From Aquimarina sediminis (GTDB lineage: Bacteria > Bacteroidota > Bacteroidia > Flavobacteriales > Flavobacteriaceae), in NCBI RefSeq assembly GCF_002895435.1, contig NZ_POYJ01000005.1:124001-188000 (forward strand): DNA of 64,000 nt, given 5' to 3'. Numbering within the stretch: the first letter of the stretch is position 1; every line of letters starts with the position of its first letter. The notes under the pieces are model-generated. The model saw only the letters and a program-made list of their open reading frames with translations. It was not told the DNA's origin and ran no database searches. Of this stretch, positions 34,975 to 44,598 are shown piece by piece. Both the position numbers and the translations under genes were made by a program.

Positions 34975-35004
34975 TTGTGAAAGTAAAAACTCTTCGTATA
35001 TTTG
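34975..35004 (+). promoter_or_regulatory. Promoter of the L34 gene
   Basis: TTG (34975-34977), 19-bp spacer and TATATTTG (34997-35004) make a full consensus promoter, 75 bp before the L34 start codon. Confidence 0.8.
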
Positions 35005-35079
35005 CCCGCAGTTTTGAGGAGAGATACCTTAAAAGATTAAATTTAGATATATCACGAAGATTTATAAAGATAGATAGCA

Positions 35080-35238
35080 ATGAAAAGAACGTTTCAACCA
35101 TCGAAGAGAAAGAGAAAAAACAAACACGGTTTCAGAGAGCGTATGGCTTCTGCAAATGGTAGAAAAGTGTTAGCTCGTAGAAGAGCAAAAGGAAGAAAGA
35201 AGCTATCTGTTTCGTCTGAATTAAGACATAAGCACTAA
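35080..35238 (+). CDS. rpmH: 50S ribosomal protein L34
   Basis: This short gene (52 codons) begins [20 protein letters not shown] and ends SSELRHKH. It contains the L34 core [20 protein letters not shown]. The start ATG is at 35080 and TAA at 35236-35238. It is transcribed from the consensus promoter at 34975-35004 and ends at a strong hairpin. Here it stands alone, followed by carB with its own space. Confidence 0.97.
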   Translation: MKRTFQPSKRKRKNKHGFRERMASANGRKVLARRRAKGRKKLSVSSELRHKH

Positions 35239-35262
35239 TGGTAATGTGCATTAAAAATATTG

Positions 35263-35294
35263 AAGGTGTTACTTTAAAGGTAACGCCTTTTTTT
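35263..35294 (+). terminator. Intrinsic terminator of the L34 gene
   Basis: AAGGTGTTAC (35263-35272) and GTAACGCCTT (35280-35289) form a 10-bp stem (one G-U pair) with a 7-base loop, followed by T7. Confidence 0.85.
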
Positions 35295-35335
35295 ATATCT
35301 AATACATAATTAAGTAAAAGTCAATACTGTAATAC

Positions 35336-38188
35336 ATGCCTAAAAACGAACAACTAAAGAGTATACTTATTATAGGATCTGGACCAATAGTAATTGGCCA
35401 AGCATGCGAATTTGATTATTCCGGAACACAAGCACTACGGTCTCTGCGCGAGGATGGGATAGAAACTATTTTAATTAATTCGAATCCAGCTACTATCATG
35501 ACCGACCCTTCTATGGCGGATCATGTATATTTAAAACCATTGACAACAAAATCAATCATTGAAATCCTTAAGGAACACCCTCAGATTGATGCAGTATTAC
35601 CAACAATGGGAGGTCAAACAGCATTAAATCTATGTATTGAAGCTGATGAAAAAGGAATATGGAAGGATTTTGATGTTGAAATTATTGGTGTAGATATTGA
35701 CGCTATAAATATTACTGAGGATAGAGAGCAATTTAGAGAGTTAATGCTCAAGATTGGAATTCCTATGGCACCTCAAGCAACAGCGAATTCTTATTTAAAA
35801 GGGAAAGAAATAGCCCAAGAGTTTGGTTTCCCTCTAGTAATTAGAGCGTCATATACACTTGGAGGAGCAGGAGCTTCAATTGTATATAAAGAAGAAGACT
35901 TCGATGAATTACTTACTCGAGGTCTAGAGATATCTCCGATTCATGAGGTTATGATCGACAAAGCGATGATGGGATGGAAAGAGTATGAATTGGAGTTGTT
36001 AAGAGATAATAATGATAATGTGGTTATTATCTGTACTATAGAGAATATGGACCCTATGGGAATCCATACAGGGGACTCTATTACCGTTGCTCCGGCGATG
36101 ACATTAAGTGATAAGACTTTCCAACGTATGCGTGATATGGCCATACATATGATGCGCAGTATTGGAGATTTTGCTGGAGGATGTAATGTACAGTTTGCAG
36201 TAAGCCCTGATGAAAAGGAAGAAATTATTGCTATAGAGATTAATCCTAGAGTTTCTCGTTCCTCGGCATTAGCATCAAAAGCAACAGGATACCCTATTGC
36301 CAAAGTAGCAGCAAAACTTGCAATAGGTTATAATCTTGATGAGTTAGATAACCAGATTACTAAATCTACATCTGCTTTATTTGAACCTACATTAGATTAT
36401 GTTATTGTAAAGATACCTCGATGGAATTTTGATAAATTCGAAGGGTCGGATCGTACATTAGGACTTCAGATGAAATCTGTTGGAGAAGTAATGGCAATTG
36501 GTAGATCATTTCAGGAAGCCTTGCATAAAGCTACTCAATCTTTAGAAATAAAAAGAAATGGATTGGGAGCCGATGGGAAAGGGTATAAAAACTATGATCA
36601 GATTATAGAAAAACTCACCTATGCCAGCTGGGATCGTGTATTTGTAATTTATGATGCTATTCAGATGGGGATCCCATTGAGTAGAATACATGAGATCACA
36701 AAAATCGATATGTGGTTTTTAAAGCAATATGAAGAACTATATAATCTTGAAAAAGAAATTTCTACCTATACAATAGAATCACTTACCAAAGAACTGATAC
36801 TAGAAGCAAAGCAAAAAGGTTTTGCAGATAGACAGATTGCTCATATGGTTGGGTGTTATGAAAGTGAAGTGCATAATAAAAGAGATGGACTAGGGATCAA
36901 AAGAGTGTATAAGCTTGTAGATACTTGTGCTGCAGAATTTAAAGCAGAAACCCCGTATTTTTATTCCACTTTTGAAGCAGAAATTGAAACCCCTTCTGGA
37001 GAACGATATGTCTCTAACGAAAGTGTTGTCACCGATAAAAAGAAAATCATTGTCTTAGGCTCTGGTCCCAATAGAATAGGACAAGGGATTGAGTTTGATT
37101 ACTGCTGTGTACATGGGGTTTTAGCCTCGGCAGAATGTGGGTACGAAACAATAATGATCAATTGTAATCCCGAAACAGTGTCTACTGATTTTGATACAGC
37201 CGATAAATTATATTTTGAACCTGTATTTTGGGAACATATTTATGATATAATCAGACATGAGAACCCAGAAGGAGTAATAGTACAGTTAGGAGGCCAGACA
37301 GCATTAAAACTGGCAGAGAAATTAGACCGTTACGGGATTAAAATTATAGGTACAAGCTATCAATCGTTAGATTTGGCTGAGGATAGAGGTCATTTTTCTA
37401 AGCTTTTACAAGAAAATAACATTCCGTACCCAGAATTTGATACTGCAGAAACAGCTGATGAAGCATTAGAAGTTGCAGATCGTTTAGATTTTCCAATATT
37501 AGTAAGACCATCTTATGTATTAGGAGGTCAAGGAATGAAGATTGTGATTAATAAGCAAGAATTAGAAGAGCATGTTGTAGACTTACTAAGTAAGATGCCT
37601 AATAATAAATTGTTATTAGATCACTATTTGGATGGTGCTATAGAAGCTGAGGCAGATGCAATATGTGACGGCGAAAATGTGCATATTATTGGGATTATGG
37701 AGCATATAGAACCTTGTGGGATTCATTCAGGAGACTCTAATGCTACTTTACCTCCTTTTAATTTGGGTGAGTTTGTAATGCAACAAATTAAGGATCATAC
37801 ACATAAAATTGCTCTGGCTCTCAATACAGTTGGGTTGATAAATATTCAGTTTGCTATCAAGGATGATATGGTATATATTATCGAAGCAAATCCAAGAGCT
37901 TCGAGAACTGTACCTTTTATTGCTAAAGCCTATGGAGAACCATATGTAAATTATGCTACAAAGGTAATGCTAGGAGAGAAGAAAGTGACAGATTTTGATT
38001 TTAAACCGTACTTAGATGGTTATGCTATTAAGCAACCAGTATTCTCATTCAATAAATTTCCTAATGTGAATAAAAAGCTTGGACCAGAAATGAAAAGTAC
38101 GGGAGAAAGTATTCTATTTATTGAAGACCTAAAAGACGATCAGTTTTATGATTTGTATTCAAGACGTAAAATGTACCTAAGTAAGTAA
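35336..38188 (+). CDS. carB: Carbamoyl-phosphate synthase large subunit
   Basis: The 950-residue protein makes carbamoyl phosphate from glutamine-derived ammonia, bicarbonate and two ATP, for arginine and pyrimidine synthesis. Two homologous ATP-grasp halves are seen: IIGSGPIVIGQACEFDYSGT and VLGSGPNRIGQGIEFDYCCV, each with an ATP-grasp core (INPRVSRSSALASKATG; EANPRASRTVPFIAKAYG). It stops near residue 950, so the C-terminal allosteric MGS domain of the roughly 1070-residue E. coli enzyme is missing, as I recall for other flavobacterial CarB. The small subunit is not adjacent. Confidence 0.97.
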   Translation: MPKNEQLKSILIIGSGPIVIGQACEFDYSGTQALRSLREDGIETILINSNPATIMTDPSMADHVYLKPLTTKSIIEILKEHPQIDAVLPTMGGQTALNLCIEADEKGIWKDFDVEIIGVDIDAINITEDREQFRELMLKIGIPMAPQATANSYLKGKEIAQEFGFPLVIRASYTLGGAGASIVYKEEDFDELLTRGLEISPIHEVMIDKAMMGWKEYELELLRDNNDNVVIICTIENMDPMGIHTGDSITVAPAMTLSDKTFQRMRDMAIHMMRSIGDFAGGCNVQFAVSPDEKEEIIAIEINPRVSRSSALASKATGYPIAKVAAKLAIGYNLDELDNQITKSTSALFEPTLDYVIVKIPRWNFDKFEGSDRTLGLQMKSVGEVMAIGRSFQEALHKATQSLEIKRNGLGADGKGYKNYDQIIEKLTYASWDRVFVIYDAIQMGIPLSRIHEITKIDMWFLKQYEELYNLEKEISTYTIESLTKELILEAKQKGFADRQIAHMVGCYESEVHNKRDGLGIKRVYKLVDTCAAEFKAETPYFYSTFEAEIETPSGERYVSNESVVTDKKKIIVLGSGPNRIGQGIEFDYCCVHGVLASAECGYETIMINCNPETVSTDFDTADKLYFEPVFWEHIYDIIRHENPEGVIVQLGGQTALKLAEKLDRYGIKIIGTSYQSLDLAEDRGHFSKLLQENNIPYPEFDTAETADEALEVADRLDFPILVRPSYVLGGQGMKIVINKQELEEHVVDLLSKMPNNKLLLDHYLDGAIEAEADAICDGENVHIIGIMEHIEPCGIHSGDSNATLPPFNLGEFVMQQIKDHTHKIALALNTVGLINIQFAIKDDMVYIIEANPRASRTVPFIAKAYGEPYVNYATKVMLGEKKVTDFDFKPYLDGYAIKQPVFSFNKFPNVNKKLGPEMKSTGESILFIEDLKDDQFYDLYSRRKMYLSK

Positions 38189-38213
38189 AAACCTTACTGT
38201 TAATAGAAGTAAA

Positions 38214-38248
38214 AAGCCGAATAACTCGTTAGTTATTCGGCTTTTTTG
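38214..38248 (+). terminator. Intrinsic terminator of carB
   Basis: AAGCCGAATAACT (38214-38226) and AGTTATTCGGCTT (38231-38243) form a 13-bp perfect stem with loop CGTT, followed by T6. Confidence 0.92.
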
Positions 38249-39226
38249 TTTGTCAAAATGTTAGTTATTTAACTGTTTTGTTAAATTTTGTAGAAAAAAA
38301 ACAAAAAATATTGTCTATGTTTCTTAAAGTTGATTCTCTTTATTAGAGTATTTAGGAATTAATAATGTTTTGACTGTATAAGAATTAATACAATCTTTAT
38401 AAAACTAATAAACCTAATTTTATTAATATTTTGCTTCTTTTTAGGAGAAAGAGATTAAAATAGTTGATACTATAGGAAGTAAAGCTTTTAAACCGTTCGT
38501 AGGTACGACTTTAGAATAGAAAATAAGGCAAAGGACTCAAATAACAACTGAAGAATTTGAGAAGGTAAAAGACGAAGAGTATTAGATAAAAATAAATTGA
38601 AAAAGGCAATACAGAAATATAAAATAGGAAAACAAAGTAATATAGATGCGCCTGGTGTTTCTAATTTAAAGGGATCTGTTGAGTTAGCCAAAAAATCAGA
38701 TTATATTACTTTATGTTTGAGGGAACATAATTATACAGAAGCATCAGGTGATATTGGATATCGACTGAATACAAAGCTTCGAATTAGATTGACAAAAATA
38801 TCGGTAAAGCTGGATAAAATTACTTTACTTATTTTTAGTAAACTGAGGTCAATAATTGGAGGTGGTTTTGAAGAAAAAAGGGCACAATGGCTCATAGATG
38901 TCCCTTTAGAAATAAATTAGTAAGGGTAATTGTATCTATTACTCATAGATGCATGCATTCTATTGAAGACATATTACATAATTACTCTAGATGTGTGGTC
39001 TGTACAAAAATACAAAGAGATGAAGTGTAATTTGTTAATTATAAAGTGATTAAAGGGACGGGGTTGAGGCGTTGATGATGTTTTTTTTTAAAAACTTAAA
39101 TTATTAAAAAAAAGTTAATTTTTTTTAAATTATATTTATATATTGCTGTATGTCAGATAAGTACGTAATTGGAATATACCGTATTATCTTTTTTTTGTTA
39201 ATATTTGAATAGGTAAACTATATTAG
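38249..39226. other. Long intergenic region with degraded-looking coding fragments
   Basis: No gene is recognised in about 980 bp between carB and the ECF sigma gene. The only notable ORF is 38597-38920 (plus, 107 codons from a TTG, ending KRAQWLIDVPLEIN); it has no recognisable family. Upstream short open pieces in other frames (for example IVDTIGSKAFKPFVGTTLE before a stop at 38519) suggest decayed coding sequence. The part after 39000 is extremely AT-rich and presumably holds the promoter of the sigma gene. Confidence 0.4.
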
Positions 39227-39784
39227 ATGCAATCCGTTAAAACTATAGACTCAATTTTGTGGACAAAAGTTAAATTAGGAGATTTAAATGCTTTTAATCA
39301 ATTATACGATGAATATGTAGATATACTTTATGAATTTGGAATTCAGTATACAAATGACAAAGATTATGTTCAAGATTGTATCCATGACCTATTTTTGGAC
39401 ATCTATAAGTACCGAAGAAAACTCTCAGATATTGATAATGTAAAATATTATCTTCTTAGATCTCTTAAGAGAAAAATTAACAGGAAATTTAAATCCAAAC
39501 ACAAAATATTTTCTACAGAGGATAAGAATAATGAAATTAAGTCTGAGTCTATGTCGGTAGAAGAATCTATAATTCAATCAGAATACTCTTCTGAAATAAG
39601 TGCTAAACTTTCTATTGCTTTAACCTCTCTTTCTAAAAAACAGCGAAAAGGACTATCCCTAAAATTTGATGAAAAAAAATCTTATGAAGAAATTTCAGCA
39701 ATTTTAGGAATCTCCATAGAGTCTGTAAGGACCCTAATATATAGAGCCGTAAAAAAATTACGAAACGAAATAGAAGTTGAATAA
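39227..39784 (+). CDS. ECF sigma factor, FecI type
   Basis: The 185-residue sigma factor has region 2 (DYVQDCIHDLFLDIYKYRRK) and region 4 (LSIALTSLSKKQRKGLSLKF, then SYEEISAILGISIESVRTLI). It belongs with the Bacteroidota group that regulates TonB-dependent receptor loci. Directly downstream lie an anti-sigma factor of FecR type and a SusC receptor with an N-terminal signalling domain, so it is expected to drive susC when substrate is sensed. Confidence 0.93.
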   Translation: MQSVKTIDSILWTKVKLGDLNAFNQLYDEYVDILYEFGIQYTNDKDYVQDCIHDLFLDIYKYRRKLSDIDNVKYYLLRSLKRKINRKFKSKHKIFSTEDKNNEIKSESMSVEESIIQSEYSSEISAKLSIALTSLSKKQRKGLSLKFDEKKSYEEISAILGISIESVRTLIYRAVKKLRNEIEVE

Positions 39785-39908
39785 ATTAAAATAAACTATA
39801 TTTTTTGTCTATGTTTTTTAGGTTTGATGCTTTTGTTAATGTCAAGGATGTGATTTCAAGTACTTTATTTGAAATTTTTATCAATTACTATAGTATAAAG
39901 GTATGTAA

Positions 39909-39962
39909 ATGATGAAAATGGATAATAGTATAAACGATATTAAAACCTCCAAAAAATGTTAA
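39909..39962 (+). CDS. 17-codon mini-ORF overlapping the fecR start
   Basis: ATG at 39909 (with further in-frame ATGs at 39912 and 39918) reads MMKMDNSINDIKTSKKC and stops at TAA 39960-39962, after the fecR ATG at 39956. A run of six A lies at 39951-39956, exactly at the junction; a -1 slip there would fuse this peptide to FecR. It may couple translation, or mark an original longer FecR N-terminus. Confidence 0.35.
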   Translation: MMKMDNSINDIKTSKKC

Positions 39963-40963
39963 GCGAAGAAGAAAAAAAACATCTCAAATCTAGAATAAGC
40001 TCTTCTATTTGGGACTATCGAAATAAGAGAAAAAAAAAGAAACTCAAGTACTTAATAAGTATTGCAGCCACTATTACTATAATATTTCTTTGTACAACCA
40101 ATATAGATGGTTATTCAGGATCTACAGAGATAAAAAACTATGTCGATTTAACAAAAATTGATATTGATAAAGAAGAAGATGTAAAGTTGGTTCTAAATGA
40201 TCACGATGAAATAAAAATTACTGAAAAAACTTCTAGTATTACATACTCTGGTTCTGGAAATAAAGTCAGTATTAATAATTCAAAAAAGGTAAATCAATCC
40301 ACAGAAAATAAGTTTAATACAATTATTGTTCCTTATGGTAAAAGAACAAGGATAACACTTTCTGAAGGAACAAAAGTTTGGCTTAACTCTGGGTCAAAAC
40401 TAACGTATCCAGTAACTTTTAATGGAGATAAAAGAGAGGTTCATCTTGTTGGAGAGGCAATCTTTGATGTAACCCATAATAAAAAGCAACCGTTTTATGT
40501 GGTTACTAATGATTATGACATTAAAGTTTTAGGAACAGTTTTTAATGTAAGTAGTTATGAAGATGATTCACATACAAGTACTGCATTAGAAAGAGGGAGT
40601 GTAGAAATAAAATATCATGGAAATTCTATTTTCGGAAAATCAAAAATCAAAATAACCCCAGGTACTCTAGCTATATACAATAATAAGACTAAAAACATGG
40701 CAAGTGGCAAGGCAGATATTACTAAATACATGTCTTGGCGTGATGGGAAATTTATTTTCAAAAAACAAAGAATGGATATAATTATCAAAAAGCTTTCGAG
40801 ATATTATAATGCTAATATTTTGATTCAGAGGGAAGAGCTTAAAAAAGAAACATTCTCGGGGCATTTAGATTTAAAAGATAATATTCAAAAAGTAATAGAA
40901 GTACTTAAACAGTCTTCTGATCTAAAATACAAAGAGGAAAACGGAAAATTTATAATTAACTAA
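39956..40963 (+). CDS. FecR-type anti-sigma factor
   Basis: The 335-residue protein has a short basic N-terminal cytoplasmic part, one membrane helix at about residues 29-46, a periplasmic FecR domain (VPYGKRTRITLSEGTKVWLN, VHLVGEAIFDVTHNKKQPFY, VTNDYDIKVLGTVFNVSSYE) and a C-terminal DUF4974 domain ending near residue 335 (VIEVLKQSSDLKYKEENGKF). It holds the ECF sigma factor until the TonB-dependent receptor signals. A stop lies just upstream in the frame, so the start at 39956 is the first possible ATG. The N-terminal part is unusually short for the family. Confidence 0.93.
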   Translation: MLSEEEKKHLKSRISSSIWDYRNKRKKKKLKYLISIAATITIIFLCTTNIDGYSGSTEIKNYVDLTKIDIDKEEDVKLVLNDHDEIKITEKTSSITYSGSGNKVSINNSKKVNQSTENKFNTIIVPYGKRTRITLSEGTKVWLNSGSKLTYPVTFNGDKREVHLVGEAIFDVTHNKKQPFYVVTNDYDIKVLGTVFNVSSYEDDSHTSTALERGSVEIKYHGNSIFGKSKIKITPGTLAIYNNKTKNMASGKADITKYMSWRDGKFIFKKQRMDIIIKKLSRYYNANILIQREELKKETFSGHLDLKDNIQKVIEVLKQSSDLKYKEENGKFIIN

Positions 40964-41018
40964 AAACAGATATATGAATTAATATGTAACAACAAATACC
41001 TAATAAACCATAAAAAAA

Positions 41019-41075
41019 GTCAGAAAATGCGGCAACATTTTCTGACCTGAATCAAAATATTGCAATAATGCAATA
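41019..41075 (+). promoter_or_regulatory. Two hairpins in the fecR-susC leader
   Basis: GTCAGAAAATG (41019-41029) pairs with CATTTTCTGAC (41036-41046), an 11-bp perfect stem with loop CGGCAA. TATTGCA (41058-41064) pairs with TGCAATA (41069-41075). They lie in the 136-bp gap before susC. There is no T-run on the plus strand, so they are not ordinary terminators; they may stabilise the susC mRNA or regulate its translation. Confidence 0.6.
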
Positions 41076-41099
41076 CTTAAAAATGTAAAAAGCAAAATT

Positions 41100-44000
41100 A
41101 TGAATAAAAAAGTTAACGATGTTTCTTTTTTGTCTAAAAAAAGGGGACTCAGTTTTTTATTAACCATTATGAGAGTTTTTATTTTATTCCTGTTTTTTGG
41201 GCTTACGAGTGTTTATGCAAATAACTCATATGCACAAATCAAATTAGATATTGACCTCAAAAATGGAACTTTTGAGGAATTGTTTGATCAAATCCATTCT
41301 CAAAGCAAGTTTATCTTTTTTTACAAAGATGATATTGTAAAAACAAAGAAAAAAATAACACTTTCTTTAAAAGAGTCTACTATACACGAGATATTACAAA
41401 GAGCATTTATAAAAACTAACCTGACTTATAAGATAATAGACAGACAGGTAGTAATATCAAAAATCAAAAAACAGGTAAACACAAAAGTACTTCCAGAAAT
41501 AAGTAATCCTGATCAAGTTTTGATAGAGGGTATAGTTACTGGATCAGATGGAGTTCCGCTACCTGGAGTAAATGTTATTGTTAAAGGTACTAACAAAGGA
41601 GTTCAAACAAATTTTGATGGTCGATATTCAATAGAGGTGAACCCAGGAGAGATACTTGTCTATAGTTATGTGGGTATGAGCTCTCAAGAAAAAATGGTTG
41701 ATCTTGATAATAATATTGATGTAGTACTATTTCCTACGGATAATGCCCTTGAAGAGGTAGTCGTGACTGCCTTAGGTATTAAAAGACAAGTACGTAGTCT
41801 TGGGTATGCTACAGATGTTGTAAAAGGAGAAGACTTGGTGAAAGCAAGAGAAACAAATATTGTAAATGCTCTACAAGGTAAAGTTACTGGTGTTCAGATT
41901 ACAAGATCTAGTGGAAACTTAGATGGATCCTCCAAAATTATTATAAGAGGAGTTTCTTCTTTATCTGGTAGAAATAGTCCAATTTGGGTCGTTGATGGAG
42001 TTATTATTAATGATTCTCAGACACCAGGAAATGATTTAATTTCAGGTAATAGAGATTTCTCTAATGGTGCAGCGGTTATTAACCCGGATGATGTAGAATC
42101 TATGAATGTGTTAAAAGGTGCTGCTGCAACTGCTCTTTACGGTTCTAGAGCTTCAGCTGGAGCAATTGTTGTAACAACAAAAAAAGGTAAAGCTAGTCCA
42201 GATGGAAATGCGAGAGTTACCATAAATTCTACTATTAGAACAGATAATCTATTTAGAATTCCAGATTACCAACAAGAATATGCAGGAGGAACAAATGGTA
42301 CATATAGTGCAGCTGGTACTGGTTATGATTGGGGACCACGTATTATTGGTCAAACCGTTCCAAATGCACCAGTTACTAATGAACCGGGTGTGTTAAGAGG
42401 TATTAAGGATAATGGTATTAAAGATTTTTTCAACACAGGGTATACTTTGATTAACAATTTTGCTGTTGCTGATGCTACAGAAAAGATGGATTATAGACTA
42501 AGTTTAACATCTCTAAATCAAACAGGTATTTTACCAGGCTCTAGTTTAAAAAGATATACTGCGAGTTTAAATGCTGGTGTGAGACATAATGATAAATTAG
42601 AAACTAGATTTGGTGTAACTTATGTTAAATCAAAATCAGAGGGAACGGGGGCAACAGGTGCCAATGACCCAAATATTATTGGACTAAGTTCTTTTAGTAG
42701 TACCCTGGATCAAAACTTATTCAAACCTTGGAAAGATGAAAACGGTAATCAAATAAATCATCGTGTGGATGATGCCGGTAATTTATCCAATAATCCATTA
42801 TGGTTAAGACATGAAAATCAAAATGATAGGAATGATGACCGTGTTATTGCCAATGCTTCAGTTACCTACAAACCTTTTGAAGGGTTTGCTCTGACTGGTA
42901 AAATTGGTGTTGATTTTGATGATGATAAAAGATTTATCGAAAATTCTAAGGGAACAATACTACGTCTTACCGGAGATTTTGATGCTGATGATTTATATAG
43001 ACAAGAGATTACAGCAGATGTTATAGCTTCTTATTTTAGGGATTTAACTGAGGATATCTCTTTAAATATATTAGGTGGATTTCAATACAACTCAAGACTG
43101 TTTAGAAGACAACAGATTCAAGGAGTTGATTTAGTAATAGCTGAATTGTTTAGTCCTGCAAATGCAGCTCAAGTAGTTGCAACCAGGCAATTTACAGAGT
43201 CTAGATTGGCAGGTTTGTATGGATCGGCTGAGTTGGGTTATAAAAACTGGGCTACCTTAACATTAACTGCCAGAAATGATTGGTCATCTACGTTACCTAA
43301 AAATAATAATTCGTATTTCTACCCTTCAGCTAGTTTAGCTTTTGTATTTACAGACGCATTTGGGATAGATAGCGACTGGATTAATTATGGTAAGTTAAGA
43401 GCAAGTTGGGCACAGGTGGGTAACGATACTGATCCATATTTGTTAGATTTTAATTATCTACCTGTGTCATCTGCACTTGGTCAATATGGTTTGGATCTTA
43501 CATTTCCTTTTAATGGTTCATTAGCTTATGCTGCCAACCCAACAATTCCATCAAACAATTTGGTTCCAGAAGAACAAAATTCATATGAGTTTGGATTAGA
43601 TACTAGATTATTTGGAGGAAGATTTGGGGTGGATTTTGCATACTTCAAAAATGAGAATAAAAATCAAATTTTGGATGTTGCTATTCCTCAATCTACGGGA
43701 TTTGCAAATAAAGTATTGAATGTGGGGCAAGTTGATCAGGAAGGATTTGAAATAGCTATTGATGCAACACCAATAAAAACGAAGAATTTTACATGGAATA
43801 CAGCAATAAATTTTTCACAAGTAGAATCAACGGTAGTAGAGCTTACCCCAGAATTGAGTCAGTTTCAAATTAGCTCGGCGTTTAGTAGTGTAGAAGTAGT
43901 CGCTGTTCCTGGTAAAGAATTTCAATTGTATGGTTTTGATTTTTTAAGAGAACCCACAACAGGTAGACCTATTATCGATCCAAATACAGGTAGAAGAATA

Positions 44001-44582
44001 CAAAATGAAGAAGCCGAAACACTAGGTTCTGTATTACCAGATTGGACTGGTGGTTGGGTAAATAACTTTTCTTATAAAGGATTTAATCTTACGGCTACTG
44101 TAGATGTAAAATGGGGAGGTGTAATGAAATCTTCAACTGTTGAGGAGTTACAAACCGATGGGTTAGTGACTGAAACTTTATTGGGTAGAGAAGGAGCTTT
44201 TATTGATACTGAAGGGGTATTAGTTGATGATAATGGTAATGTGTCCGAAAACAATGTTCCATTATTAAATGCTGAAGATTATTGGAACAATTCATTAAGT
44301 GTAGGTAGTGTAGCTACTCCATGGGTATATGATGCTTCTTTTGTTAAGTTAAGAGAAGTTGGATTATCATATACACTATCATCAAAGGCATTACAAAAAA
44401 CGTTTATTAAAGGATTGACTTTAGGTATAGAAGGAAGAAACCTAGCATTGCTATATTCTAAAGTACCACACATAGATCCAGAAGCTAGTTTATTTGGTTC
44501 TGGAGCAGATGGTTTTGGTATAGAAAGAGCTAATGTGCCTTCTACCAGAAGTATAGGTTTTAATGTAAGACTAACGTTTTAA
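41100..44582 (+). CDS. SusC/RagA-type TonB-dependent outer-membrane receptor with signalling domain
   Basis: The 1160-residue protein has a long signal region (hydrophobic stretch about residues 18-40), an STN signalling domain (about 48-122; LDIDLKNGTFEELFDQIHSQ), a CarboxypepD-regulatory-like domain (about 143-220; GVPLPGVNVIVKGTNKGVQT), a plug domain (VVTALGIKRQVRSLGYATDV, GVSSLSGRNSPIWVVDGVII) and a 22-strand-type barrel. The STN domain is the part that touches FecR. It imports an oligomeric nutrient with the SusD lipoprotein encoded 16 bp downstream. The substrate is unknown. Confidence 0.97.
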   Translation: MNKKVNDVSFLSKKRGLSFLLTIMRVFILFLFFGLTSVYANNSYAQIKLDIDLKNGTFEELFDQIHSQSKFIFFYKDDIVKTKKKITLSLKESTIHEILQRAFIKTNLTYKIIDRQVVISKIKKQVNTKVLPEISNPDQVLIEGIVTGSDGVPLPGVNVIVKGTNKGVQTNFDGRYSIEVNPGEILVYSYVGMSSQEKMVDLDNNIDVVLFPTDNALEEVVVTALGIKRQVRSLGYATDVVKGEDLVKARETNIVNALQGKVTGVQITRSSGNLDGSSKIIIRGVSSLSGRNSPIWVVDGVIINDSQTPGNDLISGNRDFSNGAAVINPDDVESMNVLKGAAATALYGSRASAGAIVVTTKKGKASPDGNARVTINSTIRTDNLFRIPDYQQEYAGGTNGTYSAAGTGYDWGPRIIGQTVPNAPVTNEPGVLRGIKDNGIKDFFNTGYTLINNFAVADATEKMDYRLSLTSLNQTGILPGSSLKRYTASLNAGVRHNDKLETRFGVTYVKSKSEGTGATGANDPNIIGLSSFSSTLDQNLFKPWKDENGNQINHRVDDAGNLSNNPLWLRHENQNDRNDDRVIANASVTYKPFEGFALTGKIGVDFDDDKRFIENSKGTILRLTGDFDADDLYRQEITADVIASYFRDLTEDISLNILGGFQYNSRLFRRQQIQGVDLVIAELFSPANAAQVVATRQFTESRLAGLYGSAELGYKNWATLTLTARNDWSSTLPKNNNSYFYPSASLAFVFTDAFGIDSDWINYGKLRASWAQVGNDTDPYLLDFNYLPVSSALGQYGLDLTFPFNGSLAYAANPTIPSNNLVPEEQNSYEFGLDTRLFGGRFGVDFAYFKNENKNQILDVAIPQSTGFANKVLNVGQVDQEGFEIAIDATPIKTKNFTWNTAINFSQVESTVVELTPELSQFQISSAFSSVEVVAVPGKEFQLYGFDFLREPTTGRPIIDPNTGRRIQNEEAETLGSVLPDWTGGWVNNFSYKGFNLTATVDVKWGGVMKSSTVEELQTDGLVTETLLGREGAFIDTEGVLVDDNGNVSENNVPLLNAEDYWNNSLSVGSVATPWVYDASFVKLREVGLSYTLSSKALQKTFIKGLTLGIEGRNLALLYSKVPHIDPEASLFGSGADGFGIERANVPSTRSIGFNVRLTF

Positions 44583-44598
44583 ATTTAAAAATTAAGAA

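Noticed and set aside
34904..35101. N-terminal extension of the DUF6263-like gene
   Set aside because: It would cover the L34 promoter and gene start; the signal peptide at 34903 marks the real start.
38597..38920. 107-codon ORF from a TTG
   Set aside because: No family, a weak start and surrounding decayed frames; mentioned only as part of the intergenic region.
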